Source: a virus. Taken from it: 26,506 bases of DNA. The notes under the pieces are model-generated. The model was not told the origin of the DNA. It ran no database searches and was given only the letters and a program-made list of their open reading frames with translations. Shown in pieces: positions 16,401 through 22,533 of this stretch (positions are counted from its first letter, which is position 1; the number at the start of each line of letters is the position of its first letter). Where the stretch lies: the IMG/VR virus record IMGVR_UViG_3300021962_000552, positions 1-26,506 of that record; one strand, 5' to 3'. The position numbers and the translations under genes are program-made.

Positions 16401-17775
16401 GCTCTTAACTCCGTCTTTTGAGCGGTCTAAAAATCTGTCAAGGATGGAACAAGCCGCGTACAAAAAGTTTGTGGCTGACGGGCTAATTGATATTACTGCC
16501 GCCTATGACATGTCGGGCTTGGCGTCTAAGCCAACAGAAAAATACTCTAGCATCCCAAATAAAGCCATGCAGGTAGTGGCGTTTCTATTTCACCACGCTG
16601 AGCGCTTTAACCGGGAAGTTGTTGCCATGTCGTCTTTCCGCGCTGCCATGGAAAAACGCGCTGGGTATACAAATAAAAGCCAAGCTTTTGCTGAGTCGAT
16701 TGCCGAGGCTAAAGATGCTACCAATCGCTCCATGTTTGATTACTCAGCTGCCAATAAACCACGGTACATGCAGCATCCGGTGGCTCGTGTGATACTGCAA
16801 TTTAAACAGTTTCCACAGCAGATGACGTTCTTCCTTGCCCGCAATGCTTATAACAGCATCGTCCGTGGCAATCTGACAAAAGCTGAGCAACGTGAAGCGC
16901 GGGCTAGGTTTGTTGGAACCATGGGCTTGGCGGCTATGTTCTCTGGTGTAACTGGATTATGGGGGTTTTCTACGGTTGCCGCCATCGTAGAGGCTGTGTT
17001 TAACTGGGATAAAGATCCAGATGATGAAGAACGGATGGACTTTGAGCTAGAGTTTATGAACTGGCTAGTAGGCACCTTTGGGGAAAACATGGGTATGGTG
17101 CTTGGTCGAGGTGTTGGCTCCGCAGTAGGCGTGGATTTGCATAGCCGGTTGAAGTTGGATGGTATGTGGTTCCAAGATGTTCGAGACAATTTGGATGCAG
17201 AAGCCGCGCTATATGAGCGTATTGTCATGTCATTAGGCCCAATTCCGGGGATAGCGGTTCAGACAGCACGGGCTATGGATGCTTATAAACAAGGCCATAC
17301 AGCTAGAGCGATTGAACAGATATCGCCAGCATTCGTTAGGCAACCACTGATTGCATACAGATATAGCAAGGAAGGCGCTACCACTAGAGCCGGTGATCCA
17401 ATCGTCGAAGACTTTACCCCCTTCCAGCTAGCCATGCAGTCTATGGGTATACGTACGTCTAAGTTGGCGGAAATACAGTTCCGTAACATGGCGATTAAAT
17501 CAAAAGAGCAAGGTATTCTGAAGAAAAAAGAAGCTCTTATGAACACGTTTGGCTTGGCCTTTATGACCAACGACGATGAACTATTGGACAAAACTTTAGA
17601 CGAAATTATGAAGTACGGTGATAAACATCCGACACTTTTTATAGAAGTGGACAGCCTACTAAAATCCCTCGAAAATAAAATGCAACGGTCAGCAGAAACA
17701 GAATATGGTCTGTACATTGACCCGAAGCTGCGGCATATACTGAGTGAACACGACTACATCCAATCTCTGAAGTGA
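10468..17775 (+). CDS. giant polyvalent ejection-type protein with HExxH metallopeptidase motif and LPD38-like C-terminal region
   Basis: At 2435 residues this is the largest gene. The N-terminus (4-30, ELPDGTLVEDIPDGVTPEQA) matches an opening common to large phage virion proteins. Residues about 140-330 are Gly/Ala-rich helices resembling membrane-inserting parts of ejected proteins. A linker (about 490-790) holds QGDMF (497-501), QEDMF (601-605) and QTSMF (742-746), which fit the bacterial beta-clamp-binding pentapeptide. A zincin-like centre follows: H1338-E1339-x-x-H1342, with LHEFVSEALTNPQFQ supplying E1393 or E1397 as third ligand. The C-terminal third contains HHAERFNREVVAMSSFR (about 2040-2056) and DYSAANKPRYM...ILQFKQFPQQM (about 2091-2119), as in LPD38-type large polyvalent proteins. 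Hydrophobic segments lie near 1900-1925 and 2145-2175. No lytic transglycosylase is visible, unlike T7 gp16. It probably enters the cell with DNA. Confidence 0.8.
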   Translation: MAYSIELPDGTLVEDIPDGVTPEQAKAKILAWRPELGSKERTWGEALTDVPASILSGGAKVLQAPGQIYGQITGDFSETGLYGAAKRAEKYLDENVKSKGLKAREAARDKAVGEAEKKGQWQAFKTAFAESVTDPALLTSFIAEQIPTVIPGGLAARGAALGAKALGAGTKAAIGAGTAGAIGTGAVMQGADVGADTYDTIYKALLEKGLSQEEAAAGAINRARAAGLSAAALSVIANRYLPGGQAMERLLAGEKLGKGRILAGLTTGAKEIPSENVEEVGGQIAKNIAARSAGLDTDLLSGVGQTAAMATIGAAGVGGVTGALAGGNRPPAFTEGKFSTEINKGSVLDELSKEFLNAGKTFDKTGGDGTRVVSEPGARIPTEELADAESTGVVFAGPDADKSAGGEGERASSLAELARQREDLRNEYQALASNPRPTEVDMRQMRLIQRDMAEIVDANAEIIGDPELIKQLKNPMFDGTREISALAGETAQRRAMQGDMFGDSKLAYIMARNALAMAGGDPVAAAELIKKSKERYQNNLAAGKYDDNWAISESNKLGIPAGQAIKDRGTLAEQHVTRMTHQADQALDFLERAPLRRRGMQEDMFAGERRQRDPFAKDVGGTSNEQLEGVLQNKVNTLSTKLQSAQQQLDDLTKAQAEQTANFQKNPKAKVSITAPQLDSARAEVAYLQRELSGATQQLNDVKQRIAAGETTTGAGWEAGQPPAKPKPPRKRPEATTGAPVQTSMFEQEEETEADKLLSAVSTKQKQESTAAPAADLDFFGEDTDVGTSQEAAKPEAPARDQKGQPILAPIVSVEHVSKTEEGAQIKDFFDAVQSAGKTPTEQERHGNSKNVAAKTLLEYDIAAPGEAGGVGIKSMLKYLAARVGGKDALRNLTNALKLASPDEQSRLFKEADLPDLTSRKGIEQFSDEIREHVSQLSGKETGVETPTSPVYAERVKTGTTVTTIHGRSPEGKPRLPSQGTRENEHVVADSKIRDAIRVLRQAFDRGEKLTPNQQAAINYLNNINRKSFGEALSALAFDLAYFEIDPKYYNANSTYFGEGGRYAEQFRAWIKDNLSPNTLEVLNEMVEEHKQTAAANEQYRKAITQYYEALDRYNAQLAKDRKKQKSISKSTPKIKNISEAVDETEATEKAETPDVEVSTKNLPTVQMLTEVHPDIVRKLNAGDLNGALEIIAQQTKTNPYYAALAQRILDTGINAKVRMVDANKMESLSDDPKVEESLKARLATVNNIVQASYPADVAKVIQASLNSNKLPDVISALYEIDATIGNTSAIESEKQAIESLKELINTQYSWAGMYDPRTNSVVLRQGAGRLTNHLLLHESLHAAASYLIDNSDKLSGIQKEGYNRLKELYEYSKAQLSGDGTPKIYGLQDLHEFVSEALTNPQFQVQLRGLRYKEASYSLYNRFTDAIRRLFKIKPGRESNVLNEAIFAADAMMAGTMNLEGLNVTSGPKAMATAALPAPKRAKPRNFVPTGMPNQPSALNRFMKAPTWPGKGSQLLRMYRSMKASARPSLLGTLTLRQLDDLVGGRIPQVGNFIKVVDRLLANKNKIINEAGQIQTKWERMQSADLTMSINMGKVMHAATILEVDPDKPTAAQRAANPKLMRDWNRLSPEAKKVYREARDFFERRYAEYKRTMVQRIMMLNQYGVSNKTILQIRNEFEQGLMKGPYFPLMRHGRFWYQVGRGTSREYYMFESAEARDAHIEERLAKDPHLAGTLKGPGNDYAGQMDAQASKAGFVKDIFEAVDNANFAGLTPSAADARKQELKDNFYQAYLHNQPDRSFRNQFIHRNNVEGFSQDALRNFASMSSNLANQLSRLKYSPELFSQLDAAREQIKRRTTPGAPYSEKLTAENDELRDLVKEVELRRSAMLSPADDGPWVSQFSNVGFIYYLTSVASAITNVLGGAMIGVPTLVGQQVRANPGMGYTKAVANVMNQVAKTVSDIFRTGFNVETGKRIQDFRLLTPSFERSKNLSRMEQAAYKKFVADGLIDITAAYDMSGLASKPTEKYSSIPNKAMQVVAFLFHHAERFNREVVAMSSFRAAMEKRAGYTNKSQAFAESIAEAKDATNRSMFDYSAANKPRYMQHPVARVILQFKQFPQQMTFFLARNAYNSIVRGNLTKAEQREARARFVGTMGLAAMFSGVTGLWGFSTVAAIVEAVFNWDKDPDDEERMDFELEFMNWLVGTFGENMGMVLGRGVGSAVGVDLHSRLKLDGMWFQDVRDNLDAEAALYERIVMSLGPIPGIAVQTARAMDAYKQGHTARAIEQISPAFVRQPLIAYRYSKEGATTRAGDPIVEDFTPFQLAMQSMGIRTSKLAEIQFRNMAIKSKEQGILKKKEALMNTFGLAFMTNDDELLDKTLDEIMKYGDKHPTLFIEVDSLLKSLENKMQRSAETEYGLYIDPKLRHILSEHDYIQSLK

Positions 17776-17803
17776 AAAAAAGCCCCGCTGTTTAGGCGGG
17801 GCT
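17775..17803 (-). terminator. intrinsic terminator for the leftward arm
   Basis: GCCCCGC (17782-17788) pairs with GCGGGGC (17796-17802) across a 7-nt loop, extended by one A-T pair. Read leftward, the stem is followed directly by seven T (A-run 17775-17781 on the given strand), the classic factor-independent form. Read rightward there is no T-run, so it would stop the early arm but should be weak for the late arm. It abuts the stop of the giant late gene. Confidence 0.9.
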
Positions 17804-17825
17804 AAGTTCCTTCAAGGGAGAGAGA

Positions 17826-17841
17826 GCAACTGCATAGTTGC
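17826..17841. other. small inverted repeat between the convergent arms
   Basis: GCAACT (17826-17831) and AGTTGC (17836-17841) form a 6-bp stem with a GCAT loop. Rightward it is followed by CGTCTATATT, which is T-containing but not a T-run. It could be a weak rightward terminator or a protein site in the 68-bp gap between the convergent genes. Confidence 0.35.
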
Positions 17842-17843
17842 GT

Positions 17844-18050
17844 CTATATTGTACGTCTAACCCTCCAGATACGCAACCCACGTATCCCATCTTCTGTTAC
17901 TAGCTTAATGATTACCACAAACCCTAAGCGGTCCATTTTGGCTTCTATACGCTTTTTTGCTTTATCGGCGTTTAAGCAGGGTACAAAAAATGAACTGCCA
18001 ACCGTGAAATGTTGCCAGTCCAATTCATAAGTTAGCCCCTCAATCCGCAT
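17844..18050 (-). CDS. small GSSFFVP...RIWR-type phage protein
   Basis: A 68-residue protein starting MRIEGLTYELDW. The ATG at 18050 overlaps the end of the primase gene by 11 bases; a longer reading to 18095 would lie deeper in the primase and is less likely. The pattern DWQHFTVGSSFFVPC, then a helix (KAKKRIEAKMDRLG), then GIRGLRIWRV matches a layout I recall from many small phage proteins (W-x-x-[M/F]-x-V-G-x-S-F-F-V-P ... G-[V/L]-R-[V/I]-W-R). Its role is unknown; a compact nucleic-acid-binding or regulatory protein is plausible. It is the last gene of the leftward arm, just before its terminator. Confidence 0.65.
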   Translation of the reverse strand: MRIEGLTYELDWQHFTVGSSFFVPCLNADKAKKRIEAKMDRLGFVVIIKLVTEDGIRGLRIWRVRRTI

Positions 18051-20874
18051 CTTCCGCTGGTGCACTAAGGTCAACGCCAAGTAAATCGGCGTCAAACTCT
18101 AAGGCCACGACGGGCGGTGTCTGCAACTCAGTGCCAATATCTAGCCTAGTACGTACCTCTGCCACAAAAGCGCCCGTATTGTTCAGACCAGACAACAGGT
18201 CGGAAAACGTGATCTGCCGAGACACACAGAAGTTACGTAGTTCTTGACGGACAATGTAAAGCTTTTTAGTATCTGGCTCGTACCGTACGATCAGGGGGCC
18301 GCGAGGTACGACCAGTGGCGCCGCCGCTATGCCCGCCTTGGAAGTACTGTATTTATTTACAACCAAGGTATTGGTGTTGTGCTTCAATAAAAACTCACCT
18401 ACTACAGTGGCATAGTCGTTAAAGGTTGGGCGTACGGCTGTCTGCATACGCTTGATTTCTTCCACAAGCCAGTCAAAAACATGCTTGTAGTTAATATCGT
18501 GGAGACCCAGCTTGTGTGCAAACATACCCCCAGCTATATTTCCCGCCCCCATAGCAGACCAAAACCGCTCACGAGTTTCAATGTTCACCGCCTTGTCTAG
18601 CTTTACCTGTAGTTTTAAGGCTGTTTCTATGCACTCCTCCAGATTTTGGACAAGAAACTGGGCGTACGGGCCACCCGCATGCCCGTAATTACTTTGTAAT
18701 CTGCCAAAGATTTGTTTGGCTGTAGCCTTGTCAAGGTTGTTGGTAGGGTCAATACGGAACTGCATAAGCCGCATCAACTCACCCTCAGTAACTGATTTTA
18801 GCGATTCAAGCTTGTCGATCATATCTGCGTTAGAGGTGGACACCATCATAGTTGCCCAGAACCCCTGTGACGCACGTTCTTCGTTACTGTTAGCCTTCAT
18901 CCTACGACGAGGTGCGCCCTGAGTAACACTGTATGCCAAGTCAGAAAAGTCATCCGCGTTCATCTTGGTAACTTCATCAACCCCTAGCGGCAAATTACAC
19001 ATAACTGCCATACGATGCAGCTTAACATTCATGGTGTCTTTCCACTGAAGCATTAGCTCATCGGGGTGTCCCCATACGCTGTTCATAACCTGAAGGATAG
19101 TGGATTTACCAGTACCAGATTTATTGTTCAGCAAATTAATAATGCCGCCCTTGATCCCCAAAAACTTAACCAGCGGTGCGCCAAATGCTGTAAAAACTGC
19201 AAACGCATGCGGCTCAAAACCCGGCATGTTATAGACGTTAATGATATCTTTCCATTCTTCAAACGAGCCCATCGGCTTCATAGCAGGAGATAGCTCTCTG
19301 GTGCTTTTTGAAGGGGGGCTGTATCGAATGTAATTGGCGCCTATCTCGCGGTCTCCAAGAATAAACTTCTGATCATTGTCTGCCCAACCAAACTGAATAC
19401 GCATAGTTTCAACCTCCTGTGATATTTGTAACTCCTTAGCACATTGCACCAGATAGTCCAGAATCAAGGCCATCTGTGGTGGTAAGGCAATCACCCCATT
19501 AAATGCAAGAACTTCCCGCAGCTTTTCCTTGCTCAGGGCATCCATTACTGATAAGGGGAATTCTTTGACACCGTCACGAGGTAGCGTCATCCGGATTAGC
19601 ATGGTCTCTCCGGAGCTTGGATCCCACATGCGTTTTGTAACAAACAGATCGTACTCATACACAAGCGCAGTCTGCATGTCGCCGTCTTCATCTTCCTTTA
19701 AGTACTTATAGATACCGCCGTTCTTTCCACGGAAATACCTGCTTGGCATCTTTGGAACCGTGAACGCAGGGACGGGAGCTTTGTCTTCCGCTACTGGCGC
19801 GGTAAATTCCACTACGGTACCCTCTTCAGACTTGGCAATCTCGTTCCCAAGTACGATTGGTGACTTTATTTTGCCTTTATGAATACACGTATTGCAAATA
19901 TTGGGCGCTGCTGCATTAAACTTATCACATGTATAAGGGCCTTTTGTGTTGTTTGCCTTGGTTTCTGTAGCCTGTGGGTCATACTTTGGGTGCTTATTAG
20001 ATATAAAGTGGATCGCTTTGTCCCCATCGACACAGTGTCTAGCGATGGATAGCCCCGCCCGCCATAGCGGTTCTTCTATATCTGTCTGATTCTCTATGAT
20101 GTTGCGTAATTGTTCACAACCAAAACCAGCGACAGTCTTTTCTACAATGGTCTTAAACCTAGATTGCTTGTTCCCCATCAGCGCTTTGGTTAGCTCATCA
20201 AGCTCCACTGGCTTACGCGCTGGTTTGGGCGGGGCGATTGGCCCCATGAGTTTTGCAAAGTCGTCAAAAGCCATGGGCTCAGACGTATTCATTTGCACAA
20301 CATCTAGGCTCCCACCATCCTTAAAGTTTTTGGTGCCGGGTATCCGCAGAACACGGGCGGCATCAGACGGCACGGCGGGATCCCCGATGAACTTATGCTT
20401 AACGCACAGATTCTTAAACGCTTCGGCAACGGGTACCCACTTGTCTTTTTCCACCGCCTCAGTTAGCGGCCAGTACACATGCCAACCCCGCCCAGAATTA
20501 ACTATAGTTGGCTGTGGCAAACCTGTGTCTTTACACAAGTCTTTCAGAGCCTGCATCCCAGTGGCTTGGTCTATGTAGCCTTTTATGCGCCCGTTTTTAT
20601 CTGGCTTGGCTTTGTCTTCCCCGCAGTCTATGTCGAGGAAAAAAGCCTGCATCCAACCGCAGTTGTCCGCTTCTCTACTCTTGTCTGTCAGGAATTTACC
20701 TAAGCTGAAGTAGGCACAACGGCCCTCTGCAACCAAGCTGTCTGCTTTAGCTTCTACTTCTTCTAGTGTTTTGTAGTGCCATTGCTTCGGCCTCTTGCCG
20801 TCCAACAGCGAAAATACACAGTACCAACCTTCATTAGAAGCTACTACCCGCCGTAGCAATTCGATATCCGCCAT
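18040..20874 (-). CDS. primase-helicase: AEP-like primase fused to DUF927/RecA-like helicase
   Basis: A 944-residue replication protein. The N-terminal half looks like an archaeo-eukaryotic-type primase/polymerase: FFLDIDCG with metal-binding D81 and D83, NSGRGWHVYWPL with H132, and PSDAARVLRIPGTKNF (about 169-184). A PriCT-like middle (about 255-345) ends in a small Cys cluster (ICNTCIHKGK, near 323-332). The C-terminal half is an ATPase with Walker A SGTGKST (586-592) and Walker B LPLGVDEV (D633, E634), as in DUF927 primase-helicases. It would unwind and prime the phage DNA. AGGA lies 5 nt before the ATG. Upstream, after an 87-base gap with a strong hairpin, is the HTH gene, which together with the ssDNA-binding gene forms a replication operon. 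The domain order is clear; exact family membership rests on motifs. Confidence 0.88.
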   Translation of the reverse strand: MADIELLRRVVASNEGWYCVFSLLDGKRPKQWHYKTLEEVEAKADSLVAEGRCAYFSLGKFLTDKSREADNCGWMQAFFLDIDCGEDKAKPDKNGRIKGYIDQATGMQALKDLCKDTGLPQPTIVNSGRGWHVYWPLTEAVEKDKWVPVAEAFKNLCVKHKFIGDPAVPSDAARVLRIPGTKNFKDGGSLDVVQMNTSEPMAFDDFAKLMGPIAPPKPARKPVELDELTKALMGNKQSRFKTIVEKTVAGFGCEQLRNIIENQTDIEEPLWRAGLSIARHCVDGDKAIHFISNKHPKYDPQATETKANNTKGPYTCDKFNAAAPNICNTCIHKGKIKSPIVLGNEIAKSEEGTVVEFTAPVAEDKAPVPAFTVPKMPSRYFRGKNGGIYKYLKEDEDGDMQTALVYEYDLFVTKRMWDPSSGETMLIRMTLPRDGVKEFPLSVMDALSKEKLREVLAFNGVIALPPQMALILDYLVQCAKELQISQEVETMRIQFGWADNDQKFILGDREIGANYIRYSPPSKSTRELSPAMKPMGSFEEWKDIINVYNMPGFEPHAFAVFTAFGAPLVKFLGIKGGIINLLNNKSGTGKSTILQVMNSVWGHPDELMLQWKDTMNVKLHRMAVMCNLPLGVDEVTKMNADDFSDLAYSVTQGAPRRRMKANSNEERASQGFWATMMVSTSNADMIDKLESLKSVTEGELMRLMQFRIDPTNNLDKATAKQIFGRLQSNYGHAGGPYAQFLVQNLEECIETALKLQVKLDKAVNIETRERFWSAMGAGNIAGGMFAHKLGLHDINYKHVFDWLVEEIKRMQTAVRPTFNDYATVVGEFLLKHNTNTLVVNKYSTSKAGIAAAPLVVPRGPLIVRYEPDTKKLYIVRQELRNFCVSRQITFSDLLSGLNNTGAFVAEVRTRLDIGTELQTPPVVALEFDADLLGVDLSAPAEDAD

Positions 20875-20899
20875 GATATTCCTAGCACGTCAAATAAAT

Positions 20900-20955
20900 G
20901 GGGGGTAACGGGGGCTGACGGACACCCCGTTCGCTCCGTCGAGCTAGTTACCCCC
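20900..20955 (-). promoter_or_regulatory. large nested hairpin upstream of the primase gene
   Basis: The 87-base gap between the HTH and primase genes is filled by a nested inverted repeat. The outer arms are GGGGGTAAC (20901-20909) and GTTACCCCC (20947-20955), 9 bp and perfect. The inner arms are GACGGA (20917-20922) and TCCGTC (20935-20940), extended by GCT/AGC across one bulge, with a 12-base C-rich loop. The loop ACCCC could alternatively pair with the G-run. No T-run follows, so it does not look like a simple terminator. A leader-RNA control element, processing site or origin structure is possible. Confidence 0.7.
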
Positions 20956-20961
20956 AAACCT

Positions 20962-21183
20962 TTACGTCAACAATATGGCCTGCATTTGAGGCGCGTAGCT
21001 TTGGTGAGGCTCGTGTACACCGGTGAACCAGTTGTACACAGTCTGCTTACTTACACCCATCACATCTACGATATGGGAGACTGGGATGTTTTTCTCTATG
21101 CAGTGCTTACCAAGCTGAACGCCAAGGCTTTTCTTGTTAGCCTTGCGATTTAGCTCACGTATTCTTACACTGTACCCAATCAC
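20962..21183 (-). CDS. small helix-turn-helix DNA-binding protein (Cro/XRE-like)
   Basis: About 73 residues. Starting at the GTG at 21183 it overlaps the preceding stop as GTGA and has GGGGAG 7 nt upstream; an in-frame GTG at 21198 is the alternative start. After a basic N-terminus (RIRELNRKANKK), the protein has LGKHCIEKNIPVSHIVDVMGVSKQTVYNWFTG. This is a clear HTH in which VSKQTVYNWFTG is the recognition region. The size suits a phage repressor or Cro-type regulator with only a DNA-binding domain. The obvious candidate site is the dyad at the promoter near 22508-22533, which would make the operon autoregulated; this is inference. It could instead bind replication sites. Confidence 0.75.
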   Translation of the reverse strand: MIGYSVRIRELNRKANKKSLGVQLGKHCIEKNIPVSHIVDVMGVSKQTVYNWFTGVHEPHQSYAPQMQAILLT

Positions 21184-22058
21184 GCGTCGTCTCCCCACTC
21201 ATCCACCATAGAAGCCAAGTTTTGATTTGGCTTCGGTGCTGCGGCTTGGGCTTTCTTACGGACTACGGGCTCTACCAATTTCTCTTCTTCCTTAATAGAT
21301 GCTGCTGCGGAACCTGCCGGTGCTACCAGCTTAGGCAGCTGCGGATCAGATTTCTTGGTGAAGTTTAACTTACTGGCGTTAACCGCAGTTAGGGATTTAC
21401 CCTGCTCTAGGCAGACATCGTAGGTCTCTCTGTCCAAAAATCCTGCGTTAGCAAACACTAACTTAGGGAAATCGCTATCGGTATCGAAAGACAGCCGGGT
21501 AGTAAGCATGTTCAGGTTATAGCCTGACTGCCCAACATACTTGGCGTACTGAAGGAACGGCATACTGTCAACGCTACCTTGACCAAAAATAGATTTCTGG
21601 GGGAGGATAAGTTGGAACACGTCCCCACGGGGGTTGTTGCTCAGTACGACAGCCAAGCGCATACTGAACCGACATGCCGCCCTGCCCGCCCCGCCCGAAC
21701 CTTTGATAGCCTTGGGGCACTCCTTACAGTTAGAGCCCTGTGGTTGTTCTACGTCAGCATCTGGACGCTCCCCGTTGCTAGACCAGCAATCCGGTACAGA
21801 AGTCTCATCGGGGTTGTACTCGCCAGAGTAAAAAGCCTTCTGCACGGTCTTGGTGCCATTGACAATCACCACATCCATGTGGGGGTCTGTATTCTTGGCG
21901 ATCTCCTTACCGCCATCCACCATCCTAAACACGCGCCCACGCAGAGTAATGCGTTTGACGCTGCCACCCGATTTGGTAAAGGACTTGGTAAAGTCGTCGA
22001 GTTCCACACTCTGAAGATGTGCGGGAAGTGATTCACGAAAAGTTGTAATGTTACTCAT
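21180..22058 (-). CDS. probable single-stranded DNA-binding protein with four-cysteine motif
   Basis: A 292-residue protein. I chose the ATG at 22058 because AAGGAG lies 9 nt upstream; a TTG 18 bases earlier is unlikely. The N-terminal half is beta-rich (SVKRITLRGRVFRMVDGG, MDVVIVNG, KAFYSGEY), as in OB-fold proteins. Cys91, Cys111, Cys114 and Cys129 (CWSSNG, CKECPK, AACRF) form a candidate zinc site. The C-terminal third is disordered, Ala/Pro/Lys/Glu-rich, and ends in VDEWGDDA, an acidic tail of the kind SSB proteins use to contact replication partners. Its place in an operon with primase-helicase and near an SNF2 helicase supports an ssDNA-binding role. The call is by composition and context, not by a firm family match. 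Confidence 0.6.
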   Translation of the reverse strand: MSNITTFRESLPAHLQSVELDDFTKSFTKSGGSVKRITLRGRVFRMVDGGKEIAKNTDPHMDVVIVNGTKTVQKAFYSGEYNPDETSVPDCWSSNGERPDADVEQPQGSNCKECPKAIKGSGGAGRAACRFSMRLAVVLSNNPRGDVFQLILPQKSIFGQGSVDSMPFLQYAKYVGQSGYNLNMLTTRLSFDTDSDFPKLVFANAGFLDRETYDVCLEQGKSLTAVNASKLNFTKKSDPQLPKLVAPAGSAAASIKEEEKLVEPVVRKKAQAAAPKPNQNLASMVDEWGDDA

Positions 22059-22072
22059 GTTAATTCTCTCCT

Positions 22073-22474
22073 TCAAGTTGATGATTGGCGGCGAACAGTC
22101 ACCGCATACCTACTATCCACATTCAGACTAGCTGGGTACTCTTCTGGATGCTGATCTAAAAAATCTTTCATGTTAGTGTCATGAATCCGTTTGTGCAACA
22201 AACCGTACGCTTCGTACTTGGCAACCAGCTTGTATATGTCATCCCAATTTGTTGGGTTGTATCTACGACTTACACGACGCATGACAACAGCGACGTCAGT
22301 TGAAATGCTATTTGCGTTAGCCGCGTTCAGTACATCCAGCATAGTTGACTCTATAGATAGCATCTTGTCTTCTAAGAGCTTGTCTTCTGCTTCGTAGGTG
22401 TGCCGCAGCTTGTCTCGTAGAGCGCGTAGCTCTAAGTATTCTGTGGACAATGTGTCCATTGCTTTTTCTTCCAT
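22073..22474 (-). CDS. small coiled-coil protein at the head of the replication operon
   Basis: A 133-residue protein, first gene after the consensus promoter. AAGGAG lies 5 nt before the ATG. Residues about 8-55 form a charged coiled coil (TEYLELRALRDKLRHTYEAED...). The rest has beta/alpha character with NWDDIYKLVAKYEAYGLLHKR and a terminal YAVTVRRQ. I associate the 'W-D-x-[IL]-Y-x-[LY]-[IV]-x-x-x-x-A-[YF]-x-L-[LQ]-x-[KR]-R' pattern with uncharacterised phage early proteins beside ssDNA-binding genes. A recombination or nuclease-inhibitor-like accessory role is possible but not shown. The gene ends 14 bases before the ssDNA-binding gene, whose ribosome site overlaps its stop. Confidence 0.6.
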   Translation of the reverse strand: MEEKAMDTLSTEYLELRALRDKLRHTYEAEDKLLEDKMLSIESTMLDVLNAANANSISTDVAVVMRRVSRRYNPTNWDDIYKLVAKYEAYGLLHKRIHDTNMKDFLDQHPEEYPASLNVDSRYAVTVRRQSST

Positions 22475-22494
22475 AGTCTCTCCTTGTTGAACAA

Positions 22495-22523
22495 ATTATA
22501 CGGGCTGTACTAGACTTTGTCAA
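22495..22523 (-). promoter_or_regulatory. perfect-consensus sigma70 promoter for the replication operon
   Basis: Read leftward: TTGACA (22523-22518), a 17-base spacer, then TATAAT (22500-22495). Both hexamers and the spacing match the sigma70 consensus exactly. Transcription would start near 22488 and give a short leader with AAGGAG before the ATG at 22474. The -35 overlaps the stop of the helicase gene. Confidence 0.92.
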
Positions 22524-22533
22524 GCGTCTAGTA
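22508..22533. promoter_or_regulatory. candidate operator: 8-bp perfect dyad centred on the -35 box
   Basis: TACTAGAC (22508-22515) and GTCTAGTA (22526-22533) are perfect inverted copies separated by 10 bases that contain most of the -35 hexamer. A dimeric repressor bound here would block RNA polymerase. One arm lies in the last codons of the helicase gene. The HTH protein in the same operon is the natural candidate; binding is inferred. Confidence 0.65.

Noticed and set aside
17283-17717. 144-residue antisense frame inside the giant protein gene
   Set aside because: Shadow of the C-terminal coding region; no ribosome site, and Ser/Arg-rich.
10468-17775. T7 gp16-type lytic transglycosylase in the giant protein
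   Set aside because: I could not find the SLT motif series at the N-terminus; the region is Gly/Ala-rich helices instead.
20096-20578. 160-residue open frame on the + strand opposite the primase gene
   Set aside because: It lies wholly antisense to the clear primase-helicase, has no ribosome site, and its composition is Ser/Pro/Arg-rich as expected for a shadow frame.
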